Below are positions 31,604 to 42,181 of a stretch of DNA of 64,000 bases, piece by piece; the stretch's first letter is position 1, and each line of letters starts with the position of its first letter. The translations under genes and the position numbers were made by a program. The notes beneath the pieces were generated by a model. The model was not told the origin of the DNA, made no database searches, and was given only the letters and a program-made list of their open reading frames with translations. The DNA lies in contig NW_012236504.1 in assembly GCF_000787575.1 (NCBI RefSeq), positions 417,050-481,049 on the forward strand, given 5' to 3'. Source of the stretch: Acytostelium subglobosum LB1. Its lineage: Eukaryota > Evosea > Eumycetozoa > Acytosteliales > Acytosteliaceae.

Positions 31604-33457
31604 TTACTCTCTGGTGATCTCGAGGGTGATCAGCTGTCCATTGGTGGTGGTGGACGATGGAGTGATGTTGATGATGTTCTTCTGTGGGTAGGTGAGGGTG
31701 GCAGCACCGGTGGTGATCTTGGCCTTGTAGCCGGATGGGTAGTGCATGGCCTCGTTCAGGTAGACGACGGTTGGCTGGCTGATGGATGTGTTGATCTCAT
31801 AGGACAGGGTGAAGTCGCCGTTGTTGATGTCAAACTTCATCTTGCGTGGCTCACCAGCGATGGCCTGAGCGTAGGTTCTGCTCAGAGTCTTGACCTTGAT
31901 CAGGTCCAGAGTACCGTTCGACAGGTAGAGTGACTCGAGCTCACTGGATGTGGTCAGGTCGTTGTAGAACTTGAACTGCCAGTAGGTCCACGACTGGAAG
32001 TAGTCGTCGGCCTGGTCCATCATGTAGGTGATGGTCTCCATGGCGTTGGTGGTGTTGGAGATGGCGCCAAACTCGGTCATGAAGCCACCGCCGCCAAGAC
32101 GACGCAGGTCGGTCATGGCTCCCTCAAGGAAGAACTTGTTCTCGCCGTCGCACTCGCCAACGTGTCTGGGGTTGCCACCGACGTTGCCACAGTAGATGTG
32201 GTAACTGAGGATCTGACGGTCGTTGTACTCGATGCCACCTGGGGTACCGGCTGGGTACTGCGAGTCATAGACATCGACCAAACTCTTCTCAAAGAATACA
32301 GCGTGTTGCTGATCGACGCTTCTAATGGCAGCGTTGACATTCTTGTACAATGGAAGCATGTTGACTCTGTCGGCATGTCCCATCTGATCCAACAGCAATG
32401 GATCTCTGTAGATGTTGCCTCCCCACTAATTATTGATTGATTGATTGGTGTCAGTGTATATGTCCAAATGATACGTTATGATTGATACTCACTGGCTCAT
32501 TGATGATCTCGTAACCAATGACGGTGTCGACATCGACAAAGGTTGATGCCAACTGCTTCCAGTAGGCGACGAACCTATGGTAATAGAATGATTGATTGAG
32601 TGTAATGGTTAGTGTTTGGTCGCTCAATGATCAATCAATCATACATATGTGGACACATACTCATCTTGGATTCCCTCAGCATTGTCGAACAAGCTCTGGA
32701 AAGTGGCACCAACGGCCTCAGCAAAGTAGTAGGTAGCAAACTCCTTCTGTTAAAGTTGTAATGTTTGGATTGATGGATGGAAGGAGAGTGTCAGTTTGGA
32801 TCAAGTTAGGACATGATTCCCTAAATCCAACATACGCTCAAACAAAGATCAAGGGCTGGGTAACCAGTGACGTTGTCAACTGGGTACTTCTCCATGACGG
32901 CTGGCATTGGGAATGGCAAGGTCTCCTCTGGAAGCACGACGGCCCAGTCTGGGATACCCTCACCACAGAACCTTCTGTTAATAATATCCTGATGGAAGTC
33001 TAGACAAGTATGAGTGAGGACATGGCATTGGTAAGTAAGTGGGATCACTCAGATGATTGATTGATCGATTGAATGAATGCATACCAATGATAGCATAGAT
33101 TCCAGCATCACCGAGCTGGTTGACCATGCCCTTGATGACGTCGAGATAGGTTTGGTTGAAGACTCCCTTCTCGGGCTCGACTCCGGGCCACATGGCACCG
33201 AAACGAATGGCGTTGAAGCCCCATTCCTGGAGGTTGTCAATGTCGAATTGGACCAGGGAGTTTTGTGGGTCAAACTCGTTGGTCAATGGATGCCATGGGA
33301 AGATCTTGTACACGGCGTTCACACCGTGGAATATACGGACACGTCCATACTCATCGATCAAGTTCTGTGTAGTAGTGTTGACTGTGATCAATGCCGACAC
33401 TGATGACGCTGCTACCAACACCAAAAGTACCAAAGATGCCAATGTTATTGACTTCAT
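31604..33457 (-). CDS. Secreted GH5 endoglycoceramidase-like protein, one frame break
   Basis: Five exons: 33085-33457, 32836-32999, 32661-32746, 32493-32574, 31604-32425. A signal peptide (LASLVLLVLVAASSVSA) precedes the TIM-barrel start VRIFHGVNAVYK. The acid/base Glu is in YEIINEP, the nucleophile in GGFMTEFGA. NEPWGGNIYRDP continues like endoglycosylceramidases, which release glycans from glycosphingolipids. At 32400-32402 the plus strand reads ATGGGATC; one G too many breaks DP|LLLDQMG. The break falls after a perfect family match on both sides, so an assembly error is the simplest explanation; a young pseudogene is the alternative. A beta-sandwich-like C-terminus follows. Confidence 0.8.
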
Positions 33458-34081
33458 TGTGTATATGTTATTATATGTTATTATTATAAGTTATATAAGT
33501 TATATAAGTTATATATTTGTTGTGTTCGGTTTAATAATGTGGTCATGTGAGTGGACACAGACATGGACCTGCAAGTCCATCTCGGAGCAGAGAGGACTGT
33601 CATCAACATTCATTCAAACACACACAAACGAGATACTTTTTGCAAAGTTTGTACCGATTCTCATTCTTTTTCGTGAGGTTTCTTTGCCTTTTTCAACACA
33701 ATCAGAGGAGGGATGGTCTGCGATACTAAAGACCAAACCACAGTCAATGCACTCCCTTCGGCAATACCATTATCGGTACTAGCGAGTATGTTTGTACTCA
33801 ACAACCATCACATCATCACCTTCACCATCATAAATTTAATAATTATAATTTTATTTAACTATCTTAGATTCAATGTTCAACAGTGATTAAAACAGAGGAT
33901 GTCCTCCGCACTCACTATTTGTGGGGAACCCGAGACTAAGTGCCGAGAAGTCTCAACAACACAGATATAGATATTTCGAATTCCCACTTGTTGGGTTGCA
34001 TTGCGAGTTCATGTTGTTGTAGCTAAAGTAAAAGTAGAAGGAATGTTGTAATGTTATAGTAATAATAATATTCAGAATTGA
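33458..34081. other. Intergenic region with small hairpins
   Basis: Bases 33895-33954 contain GAGG/CCTC and GAGACT/AGTCTC (33932-33937 with 33949-33954) stem-loops, a possible small RNA or 3' element. The block 33600-33790 is complex but shows no gene. Confidence 0.4.
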
Positions 34082-34087
34082 AGGTTA

Positions 34088-34409
34088 TTATCCTAGGACC
34101 AGGAGCATGAGCGAGATGGCGAGGACAAGTAGTATTGGAAGTTGATCACACTTGAATAGTGAACATGCTGAAGAGGTCGAAGCGGATGTAGTAGGTGACG
34201 AAGCTGATGTTGTTGTTAAAGTGGTTGGACCTGAGGATGAAGTTGTTGTCGATGTTGAAGAAGTTATGGAAGTGGATGTAGTTGGGGAGGTTGTTGTTGA
34301 GGTAGACCTGGGGTTTAATGTAGTTGTATTAGAAGTTGAATTTGTAGTTGAAGTTGTAGTTGAAGATGTAGAGAGTGATGGTACATTGGGCAATGGAGCA
34401 GTGTACCCT
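34088..34409 (-). CDS. Ser/Thr-rich GPI-type surface protein, 3' exon only
   Basis: The reading frame is almost pure Ser/Thr/Asn repeats (TSTTNSTSNTTT and similar), then CSLFKCDQL and a terminal hydrophobic segment (PILLVLAISLMLLVLG) typical of a GPI-attachment signal. No start or signal peptide is found upstream: an in-frame TAA sits just before ATAAG|GG, a possible splice acceptor. Either the first exon is further upstream and unrecognised, or this is a truncated gene. The opposite strand is open but reads as implausible Val/Glu/Asp repeats. Confidence 0.45.
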
Positions 34410-34581
34410 TATCGCTGCTGTTTCATTCACTTGGATCACTGGCTCTAAGTTTGGTGCGAGACTTCAAATAACTTGATTAATTAATTTTGAGTGAAATTTC
34501 AATTAAGTTATATTTCTTTGATCTTTATTTATTATTTACAATCTGTCACTGACAGATAATTTATGAATGAAGAGGAAGTCT

Positions 34582-35211
34582 TCATGCAAAGACTCGACTA
34601 GCAATCAAACAACTGATAAAGTATGTCTCGGAGTGTCTTAACTTTACCCATTTGTCCAAGTCTACATATTTGTAGGCAACAAGGACAAATATAAAGAATA
34701 TGAATCCAGCTTCGAATATCAATCTTGTGCACAATAGATGGGGCTCCTTGAATAGACACAACAGGGTGAAGTGGAAAACTGACTGTACACTTCCAAGGTA
34801 GTATAAAGGATTCTGATATTTGAATGTTGGCTTGCTTGTTGGTACCAATCCCATAATATTCCATGCTATCATTCCAAAGAGGTAGGACATTATCATGGGA
34901 GATTCTTTGATCACCATGCCTTGGTATGCTGCCAAAACAGCTTGTGCAAGATGATTAAATAAATCCCAGAATACATTGACAGCATAAGATTCCTCCGTTG
35001 GCATCAATTGGTCATGGATGAATGCATGGGAGAATACAACAATAACTGTTAAAATATTAAATAAACCTTGAGTATTAAATAAATAATATAAAGCCAAAAC
35101 AAACATTACTAATCTAAATAATTGTTTTGATATTACGGAAATTAAAAATCCAAATAATATTAATACGGTAACAAATGCATATTGTTCCATAAGGCCTATT
35201 ACTGTTGCCAT
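34582..35211 (-). CDS. Multi-pass membrane protein, unknown family (209 aa)
   Basis: Single exon with about six hydrophobic helices (FVTVLILFGFLISVI, LVMFVLALYYLF, ILTVIVVFSHAFI, MIMSYLFGMIAWNIMGLV, and FIFFIFVLVAYKYV near the end). HAFIHDQLMP and WDLFNHLAQAV lie between helices. No recognised transporter or enzyme signature. It is AT-richer in its 5' half than neighbouring genes. The start is the first ATG after a stop-rich AT stretch. Confidence 0.75.
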   Translation of the reverse strand: MATVIGLMEQYAFVTVLILFGFLISVISKQLFRLVMFVLALYYLFNTQGLFNILTVIVVFSHAFIHDQLMPTEESYAVNVFWDLFNHLAQAVLAAYQGMVIKESPMIMSYLFGMIAWNIMGLVPTSKPTFKYQNPLYYLGSVQSVFHFTLLCLFKEPHLLCTRLIFEAGFIFFIFVLVAYKYVDLDKWVKLRHSETYFISCLIASRVFA

Positions 35212-35923
35212 TTTTTAAAAGTAATTAATAATTATTAAGAAAAAAAGATGGATTATAATAAATAATAATGATAATAATAATAGATGAGTAAATGGCGAAT
35301 TAAAGAATGGTCCTCTTTTATTTCATTGATATAGAGTTGTCTATGAATTTTAATTGGTTGATAGATCTTTAGAGTTATTGAAATAGGCAATAATAATTGG
35401 CTAGCGAGTTGCCGAGTTACGGTAAGAGTAGGGTTAGAGTAAGGGTCGGGGGATTGGTAGGGGTGGGGTTGTCCGAGTCCATAGTCGGATGGAAAGATTC
35501 ATATCATATAAACTATGTAATGGAACCCTCTAGCCGGTCCGTTCTTATTGCAGGGAAATGAATGAACGAAATAATGAATTGTATCAATCAATTATCCTAG
35601 TTTTAGTCAATGTACAGGGTATTCGTTTGCAGTGATACAATTGAAAGGTCCTGTGTGTTTTGTTTGTGCCATTGAATGAGTGTTGCCAGGTATAATGAAG
35701 ACGAGTACTCGTCTTTGTTAATTGCGGGGAGTGGGTGTGGTTGATGATGCCATCACAGAATGCCTCCTCGTGTTCTTTATTAATTAGTATACTACTAAGT
35801 CTTTTTTATTTTAATATTGTTTGATGGATTGATTCATCGAACCAATTGATATAATAAATATTAATTAATATATTTTATGTTTATTGTGGATGCGGTTGGT
35901 AATTTGAACCTTTTAATCAAATA
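35212..35923. other. Intergenic region with G-run cluster
   Basis: Between 35399 and 35535 is a block bounded by GGCTAG/CTAGCC arms. It contains five G-runs within about 45 bases (TAGGGTTAG...GGGTCGGGGG...GGGGTGGGG; possible G-quadruplex) and a TCCGA/TCGGA stem (35472-35489). The rest is AT-rich. Confidence 0.5.
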
Positions 35924-37833
35924 CTAGAACCTGGCCTCACCTCTATTGTTATTATTATTGGATGTATCAATGTCATCATTGTCAACTGATATGTCAGACA
36001 AGGATCTACCTATCGGGGTCTCCTTGTTATTATCATTGTCCATATTCTTCTCTTCCAATGACACTTCACTTAGTTCATCTACAACTTTTTTGTTATTCTG
36101 TTCACATTCAAAGTAATTGGTTAGTATGAATGAATAAATGATTGATTGATTGTGTCATTGAAGGACATACCAGTTCGATGATTCCAGTCTTGAATTCATG
36201 GGCCGGAACATTCAACTTCTTATGTTTACGATCTAAGTAAATCAATATGCTTACAAGTATCACAGCTATTCCTGCACAGCTTATGAATATTGCTTCAACA
36301 TGACTACATTTTATAGGTTAGTAGTTGTTGTACCTCATTGTTCGGTGATGATTATACATACTTGTAGTTGTTGTTATACTTCTCCAACAAGGCATTGACA
36401 CCCATACCTGCCAGACCAACGAATAGATTCTGGAAGGCAAAGGTCAGACCATAGGCTGTTCCAAGTCTGTTGGATTGAATGAGTGCAGGGAAACATGGCA
36501 TAATAGAGGCTGCGAAAGTGGCATATCCAATACCCATGATAACCATACCAATATAGGGATTGGCGTATGTCAAGCCCAGGATGATGTGACCAACTACCAA
36601 CATGACTGTTGCTCCAAACAACCATGTCAAATTCCTTCCTACTCTATCGATAACAAATCCAATAACAGGTGATGGTGCTGCAGTATAGTATGGGATACTT
36701 GTCAAGATGCCTGCGACATCATCTGTGACTCCAAACTTGTCAATGAAGAATTGTCTGGAATATATATATGATGTTTGAATGATTGATTGAGTGGGGTGGG
36801 GTGGGGTGGAATCATTCCAAATGATTGAATGAGTGTTTGGGTGATGAGGATTACTTACGTTCCAATTGATACAAAGACAAACATTGGAATGTAGAAGAAT
36901 ACTACAACGGCAATGAGCAACCATAGTTGGATTGGGAACTTGGGTATGTCACGGAATGAGATCGGATCATTCTTGATTACAATCTTCTCTTTCTTTCGAC
37001 GGATAGTGTCGACGAAACATAGGATGACTGTTGCAACCATTGATACTCCACAGCAAATGGTACCGAACCATACTGCAAATGGGATACCAGATGACCTTAC
37101 CAAGGCTGGCGTGACCTGGAAGTTGACGGCACTTCCAATCCTCGAGAAACCAAGTGTTACGGCAAAGGCAAAGTTCATGTCGCTGCGGCCATTGAACCAG
37201 GTGGCGGTGAATGTTGACTGGGCAACACTCAAAGATTCACCACCGAGACCAAAGATGATACGACCAAGCAAGGCCAACCAGAATGTCTTGGAGCTGGCTG
37301 ATATGGAGAATATCAACTGACCGACCAGGACCAAAAGACAGAACAGTAGGCTTCCAAGACGTAGACCAAAGACACGATCAATCAAGAATCCGCCAAAGAA
37401 CACAATGACCATGTTTGGAAAGTTGTAAACAGAGTACAACAATCCATACTTCACCTCAGTGACTCCATACCATTCATCAACTGCACGTTGAGTTAATGCT
37501 GATGGTATATCCTGTAATTGATTGATTGATTGATTGAATCAGTGAGTGATTGAATGAGCGAATGAATGATTCCAAATAGTTATAACATACATATATATAA
37601 TAACTACCAAATGGTAATAAACAAATAAATAATAGACCGAGATAGCGGAAGGCATGGTCTGTCCATCTTTGTTTGGTTGGTGTATCATCCTCCAGTTTGG
37701 CGCTTGAGTCAAATTGGACCATCTTGTCGTCTTTTGACAAGTCCACAGATGTTTGATTGGCAGTATCACCATCATTCGGTTGATCAGAATGATCATCTAC
37801 CGATGGTATAGAAGGACTAGTTGGTATTGGCAT
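35924..37833 (-). CDS. Major facilitator transporter, MFSD1-like (531 aa)
   Basis: Five exons: 37591-37833, 36859-37511, 36362-36754, 36171-36303, 35924-36097 (1596 nt). After an acidic cytosolic N-terminus, twelve helices follow. WYGVTEVKYGLLYSVYNFPN, FFGGFLIDRVFGLRLGS and LLGRIIFGLGGESLSVAQ are very close to MFSD1, the lysosomal dipeptide exporter. The second half has GFVIDRVGRNLTWLFG, the mirrored MFS loop. The C-terminal tail is acidic and Asn-rich. Lysosomal location is by homology. Three stem-loops lie upstream at 38003-38069. Confidence 0.9.
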
Positions 37834-38683
37834 ATTTTTGTTGTTGTTGATTGTAATATTATTGAAGGTTTATGATCCACACATATTATCATTGATGGGA
37901 ATTGAATTGATACAGATAATAATGATATTATTATTGATTATATGATTAATATTATTGATTGTGGATTGAGTAAGATCTCTATTTATATCTAAAAAATTGT
38001 TACGGACGAGTCCGGATTGCCGGGTCTTTTCCCGTTTCTTTAGTCCAAATTTGGTAATTGTTTACCAAAGTGGGTGGTATTGAGGAAAGACGACTCCACT
38101 CGTTTGTAGACACGCGCACATATGTCCAACCAATAATCTCGCCGTGTTACCTGCAAATGACATCCATGGGCTATTCGTTGATTAAATATAGATCTACCTT
38201 TATACAATATAACGTTCATAAATTGATGATCGTATAAGGTTTAGAGTTTGAATGTCTAACACACTTCATCTCTACAATCTATAACTTCATTCACATCATG
38301 ACCGACGTTACCCATCATAATACTTAAAGAGTCGGATAATAGGTTATTTCATCAGGGTCACATGTTATCTCTATTTGAAACCTGATTGTTTGTCAGATAG
38401 ATAAAGAGTACTGAGTAAGTGAATGAGTGAATAGTGGAATGAATGAATGAATGATTATGATCAATCCAACAATCACATGATTGTTCATTGAAGGTGTGTG
38501 AGTGATCGTGTGTGTGTGTGTGAATGACGAATGATTGATTGAATGATGTTCACACATCAATGTGTTGTGCGTTTTCATTCACTCATTCAATCAATAAATT
38601 AATTAAATAATCAATCATATATATATATATATTGTACAAAGAAGAATATAAACATAATATACACATAACATATATAATAAGGA
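37834..38683. other. Intergenic region between divergent genes
   Basis: Holds the stem-loop cluster 38003-38069; otherwise ATTG/GAAT low-complexity sequence and TATA stretches before the start at 38684. Confidence 0.6.
38003..38069. other. Cluster of three stem-loops upstream of the MFSD1-like gene
   Basis: CGGAC/GTCCG (38003-38014), CGGG/CCCG (38021-38034) and an exact 8-bp TTTGGTAA/TTACCAAA with 4-base loop (38050-38069) follow one another. They lie 170-236 bp upstream of the minus-strand start codon. Could be an upstream regulatory region or a small RNA. Confidence 0.4.
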
Positions 38684-39649
38684 ATGTCTAATCCAACACC
38701 TAATTCAAACCGTGTCAGATGTATATTGTTCTGGGTCGATGGTATACTTGTAAAGTATGACGAGTCGTCATTGTTTGAGTCGCTCATTGGTTTGGACTCA
38801 TACGTAGAGGACGGTTGTGTCGGACAGCTACTCAGTGTCAACACACCGCAGACCACCGAGACATACTTCAACCAACTGCTCGGCTTCCAACCCGAGGCCA
38901 GCCCACCTCCAACCTACGACGAGTTCAAGAAGAAGTACAAGGATCTCAATCTCAGAGTGCTGTCATCGTCGCAGTCGTTCTGCGAGGGACTCAGCGGCAA
39001 GGGCTTCGAGTGCACACACGTCGACGACTATGACAAGGTGGTCAAGATCATCAATGATCACGACGTCGACATTGAGATGGTGATCGTGCATGTCCAGACG
39101 GCGTCCACAGAGGAGTGCGACAGGAAGCGTACCATCCTCACGGCTGACCATCTCATCCATCAGCTCTACAACGACCTTCCAAAGTCTGAGCAACAACAGA
39201 ACCGCACCATCTTCATTGGCACCATCCTATCATTCGCTCCCGATCACTCTGACGTTGAGATCCCCCTCACCGAAGAGCAAGCTCAGAGCAAGGCAGTCGT
39301 GCCCGACTGGTTCAAACTACCAGCCCAGAGCACTGAGTTCTTTGAGGGCAAGCCATTCCAAGCAAGGTATGATTACTAACATATATATATCATGTATACA
39401 TGGACGAGCAAGAGCACTAACTCATTCATTCAATCACTCATTCATTCAATCAATCAATCACTCTCCACTCTCAGACAAACATCACCAATGTTTGTTGTCA
39501 ATAGCCATCCAATAGTGACTAGAAAGGACTGCATTAAGGGATTCAAGGACACTGAGTTTATTAAGGGATCAAGTGGAAAGATGCTGATCATGCAGTATCT
39601 CCGTGGATTGGCCTTTAAGATGGGTCATGCCGAGAAGTATGGCGCATAA
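38684..39649 (+). CDS. Conserved-looking protein of unknown function (285 aa)
   Basis: Exons 38684-39366 and 39475-39649 (858 nt), joined AG|GTATGA...CAG|AC. The first half reads RCILFWVDGILVKYDESS and later DVDIEMVIVHVQTA. The C-terminus PIVTRKDCIKGFKDTEFI...AFKMGHAEKYGA looks like a conserved motif, but I cannot name the family. An alpha/beta fold is likely; no membrane or signal segment. It ends only 60 bp before the next start codon on the same strand. Confidence 0.75.
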
Positions 39650-39709
39650 CTTTATGTTTGCGTGCACGCAAATCAATCATTCATTCATTCAATCAACTAA
39701 ACAAGTAAC

Positions 39710-41524
39710 ATGGATATGATATTCAGAGAGATAATCAACAATAAATGGTTGTCAACGTTGTTGTTCGAATGTGTACATGACATTAATGTTAGACGTCGAG
39801 GTGCGAAAATGAATAGTAGACTGTACAACTGGACTGACTTGTTTACGCTATGGACAAAGTGTGTAGTGACGTTGGACACTGTAGTCCCACGTTATGATGA
39901 CTCATTGCGACGCTTGTCACTATCAATGACAGGAGAGATACACTCATACATGATAAAGTACATTCAAACAAACAATCAAGAACTATTCACATTGCTACCT
40001 ATCATTGACTTTATGTCTACGATAGGCCATGTTGAAATCGTGCGCAGTCTACTCGATCTAGGTCCCCAAGTTCAAGCTTGCACAGTCAGGGCGATGGATA
40101 ATGGTGCGGCTATATCATTGGAGATCGTACAACTACTACATAGTCGTCGAACTGAAGGCTGCACCAACAAGGCGATGGACAAGGCTGCAGCGGCAGGACA
40201 TCTGGATATCGTTCAGTTCTTGCATAACAATCGAAGTGAGGGATGTACAAAGGAAGCGATGGACAACGCATCAAAGAATGGACATCTTGACGTGGTCAAG
40301 TTCTTGCATGGTCATCGAAGCGAAGTGGCATCGTGCTTCGAATCCGCTTTGGCTAATGCCGCATGGAATGGTCACCTTGCCATCGTTCAGTACCTTCACC
40401 AACAATTTGCGGACCGCAAGTTAAATATCTCAATTGATAACCCAGCATATAATGGACACTTGGATGTCGTACGCTACTTGCACAAGAATGATGCCACGGC
40501 CTTTTGTTCAGAGTTGGCGATGGGTAAGGCGGCGGCAGGCGGACATCTTGAGGTGGTCCGCTACCTACATACCAATTACCAAGTGGGCTGCACGGGGTGG
40601 GCTATGGACCAGGCTTGCTCAAACGGATATTTGGATGTCGTTCGGTTTCTACATGACAATCGAACAGAGGGTTGCTCTACTAGGGCTATGGACCTAGCCT
40701 GCGCCGGTGGTCATTTGGATGTCGTTCGATTCCTACACGACAACCGAACAGAGGGCTGTACTTTTACAGCAATTGATGGAGCAGCGTACACCGGCCAACT
40801 GGACATTATCAAGTTCCTGCACCACAACCGTACGGAAGGATGTACGACCGCCGCTTTAACTCAAGCTGCGTGGAAAGGACATCTCGAGATCGTCCAGTTC
40901 CTCCATCTAAACCGCACAGAGGGTTGTTCCACCGCGGCCTTGGACAAAGCCGCGACAAATGGTCACCTCGAAGTTGTCAAGTACCTTCATTTCAATCGCA
41001 CGGAAGGATGTACGACTGAAGCACTGGACACTGCTGTTCGCTTTGGACATTTGGACACTGTCAAATTCCTCCTTCATCATCGTACTGAAGGTGGATCCGA
41101 ACATCTATTGGACCAGGCCACTGGACGGAATGGTAATCTTGATACAATCAAATTCTTGAATCAATCTGAGGGCTCTGCCACAACCGAAGCAATGAACAGT
41201 GCTGCAAAAGATGGAAGATTGGACATTGTTCAGTATTTACATTTTAATCGAACAGAGGGATGTACAGTCGATGCTATGGACGATGCATGCGCAAATGGAT
41301 ATCTGGCCATTGTACAATTCCTTCATAATCGTACAGAGGGCTGTACATACAAGTCTATGTTACTTGCTGCAAGTTATGGATATATTTCGGTCGTACAATT
41401 CCTTCATCATAATCGTTCGGAACATAATGACGGCACCATCGACATTATACTAGAGAGGGCACATCCCAAAGTTCAAGAGATCATGTGTAAGATGATGAAG
41501 TTGCCAACTCCCCTTCATCAATAA
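39710..41524 (+). CDS. Ankyrin-repeat protein with regular 32-residue units (604 aa)
   Basis: Single exon. From about residue 100 to the end there are some fifteen units of the form AMDKAAAAGHLDIVQFLHNNRSEGCT, unusually uniform (NGHLDVVRFLH-NRTEGC). This is a dictyostelid expansion of ankyrin repeats, different from the first ankyrin gene. The N-terminus (FREIINNKWLSTLLFECVHD) is shared in style with other family members. Regular repeats suggest recent unit duplication. Protein-binding role presumed; partner unknown. Confidence 0.88.
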   Translation: MDMIFREIINNKWLSTLLFECVHDINVRRRGAKMNSRLYNWTDLFTLWTKCVVTLDTVVPRYDDSLRRLSLSMTGEIHSYMIKYIQTNNQELFTLLPIIDFMSTIGHVEIVRSLLDLGPQVQACTVRAMDNGAAISLEIVQLLHSRRTEGCTNKAMDKAAAAGHLDIVQFLHNNRSEGCTKEAMDNASKNGHLDVVKFLHGHRSEVASCFESALANAAWNGHLAIVQYLHQQFADRKLNISIDNPAYNGHLDVVRYLHKNDATAFCSELAMGKAAAGGHLEVVRYLHTNYQVGCTGWAMDQACSNGYLDVVRFLHDNRTEGCSTRAMDLACAGGHLDVVRFLHDNRTEGCTFTAIDGAAYTGQLDIIKFLHHNRTEGCTTAALTQAAWKGHLEIVQFLHLNRTEGCSTAALDKAATNGHLEVVKYLHFNRTEGCTTEALDTAVRFGHLDTVKFLLHHRTEGGSEHLLDQATGRNGNLDTIKFLNQSEGSATTEAMNSAAKDGRLDIVQYLHFNRTEGCTVDAMDDACANGYLAIVQFLHNRTEGCTYKSMLLAASYGYISVVQFLHHNRSEHNDGTIDIILERAHPKVQEIMCKMMKLPTPLHQ

Positions 41525-41674
41525 TCCAGCCAGGCTGGATGGATTGTGGTGACTCATGAGTCCTGCACCCTCTCTCTTCACCACTTTTTGTTCAACAACC
41601 AACTTCATAAAGTTCATTCATTCATTCACTTCATCATTATCTCTATCTTGTACATATATTTATATACTTTTACA

Positions 41675-42034
41675 ATGGTATGTTCAATGAACAACATAGT
41701 CTTACCTACTTCACTAACTCACTAACTCACTCACTCACTAACTCAATCAATAAATGTAGTCCGCTATATTCAATTTCCAAAGTCTGTTGGTAGTGTTGCT
41801 ACTGTTCATCTGTACATGTACTTATATTCGTGGATCATATCCCAAGTTGTTGGATGTAAAGGACAAGCATAGGTATGTTTATGAATCATCATAGATTGAT
41901 TGGTCACTGTACTCACTCAAATACAATACATTAGTTTATCAGGATTACCTTGGAAGGCAGCGAGAATAGGAGAGCGACTGAGTCCTTGGGTATCAGTAGC
42001 ATGTATAATCATGGGTGTTGTGTTGTTATTCTAA
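41675..42034 (+). CDS. kish: Kish / TMEM167 small secretory-pathway protein (71 aa)
   Basis: Exons 41675-41677, 41760-41872 and 41935-42034 (216 nt). Exon 1 is the ATG alone, directly followed by the donor GTATGT. Exon 2 reads [20 protein letters not shown] and [18 protein letters not shown]; exon 3 gives [20 protein letters not shown] and ends IIMGVVLLF. This matches Kish (TMEM167A/B) end to end, 71 aa against the usual 72-74. Kish is a Golgi/early secretory membrane protein needed for constitutive secretion. The ATG-only exon hides it from ORF searches. Confidence 0.92.
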
Positions 42035-42181
42035 GCATCATCAACAACAATAAATAGCGAATATATATACAACAACCAAGTCATGGTCAATCATTCACAT
42101 TCGATCAACAGATACAGATACGTGGAACATACATACAGACAGACACACAAGGTTTATTGAGTACCTGTTGTTGAAGAAGTA

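Noticed and set aside
34152-34448. Plus-strand ORF rich in Val/Glu/Asp
   Set aside because: Mirror image of a Ser/Thr repeat on the minus strand, which ends in a GPI-type hydrophobic signal.
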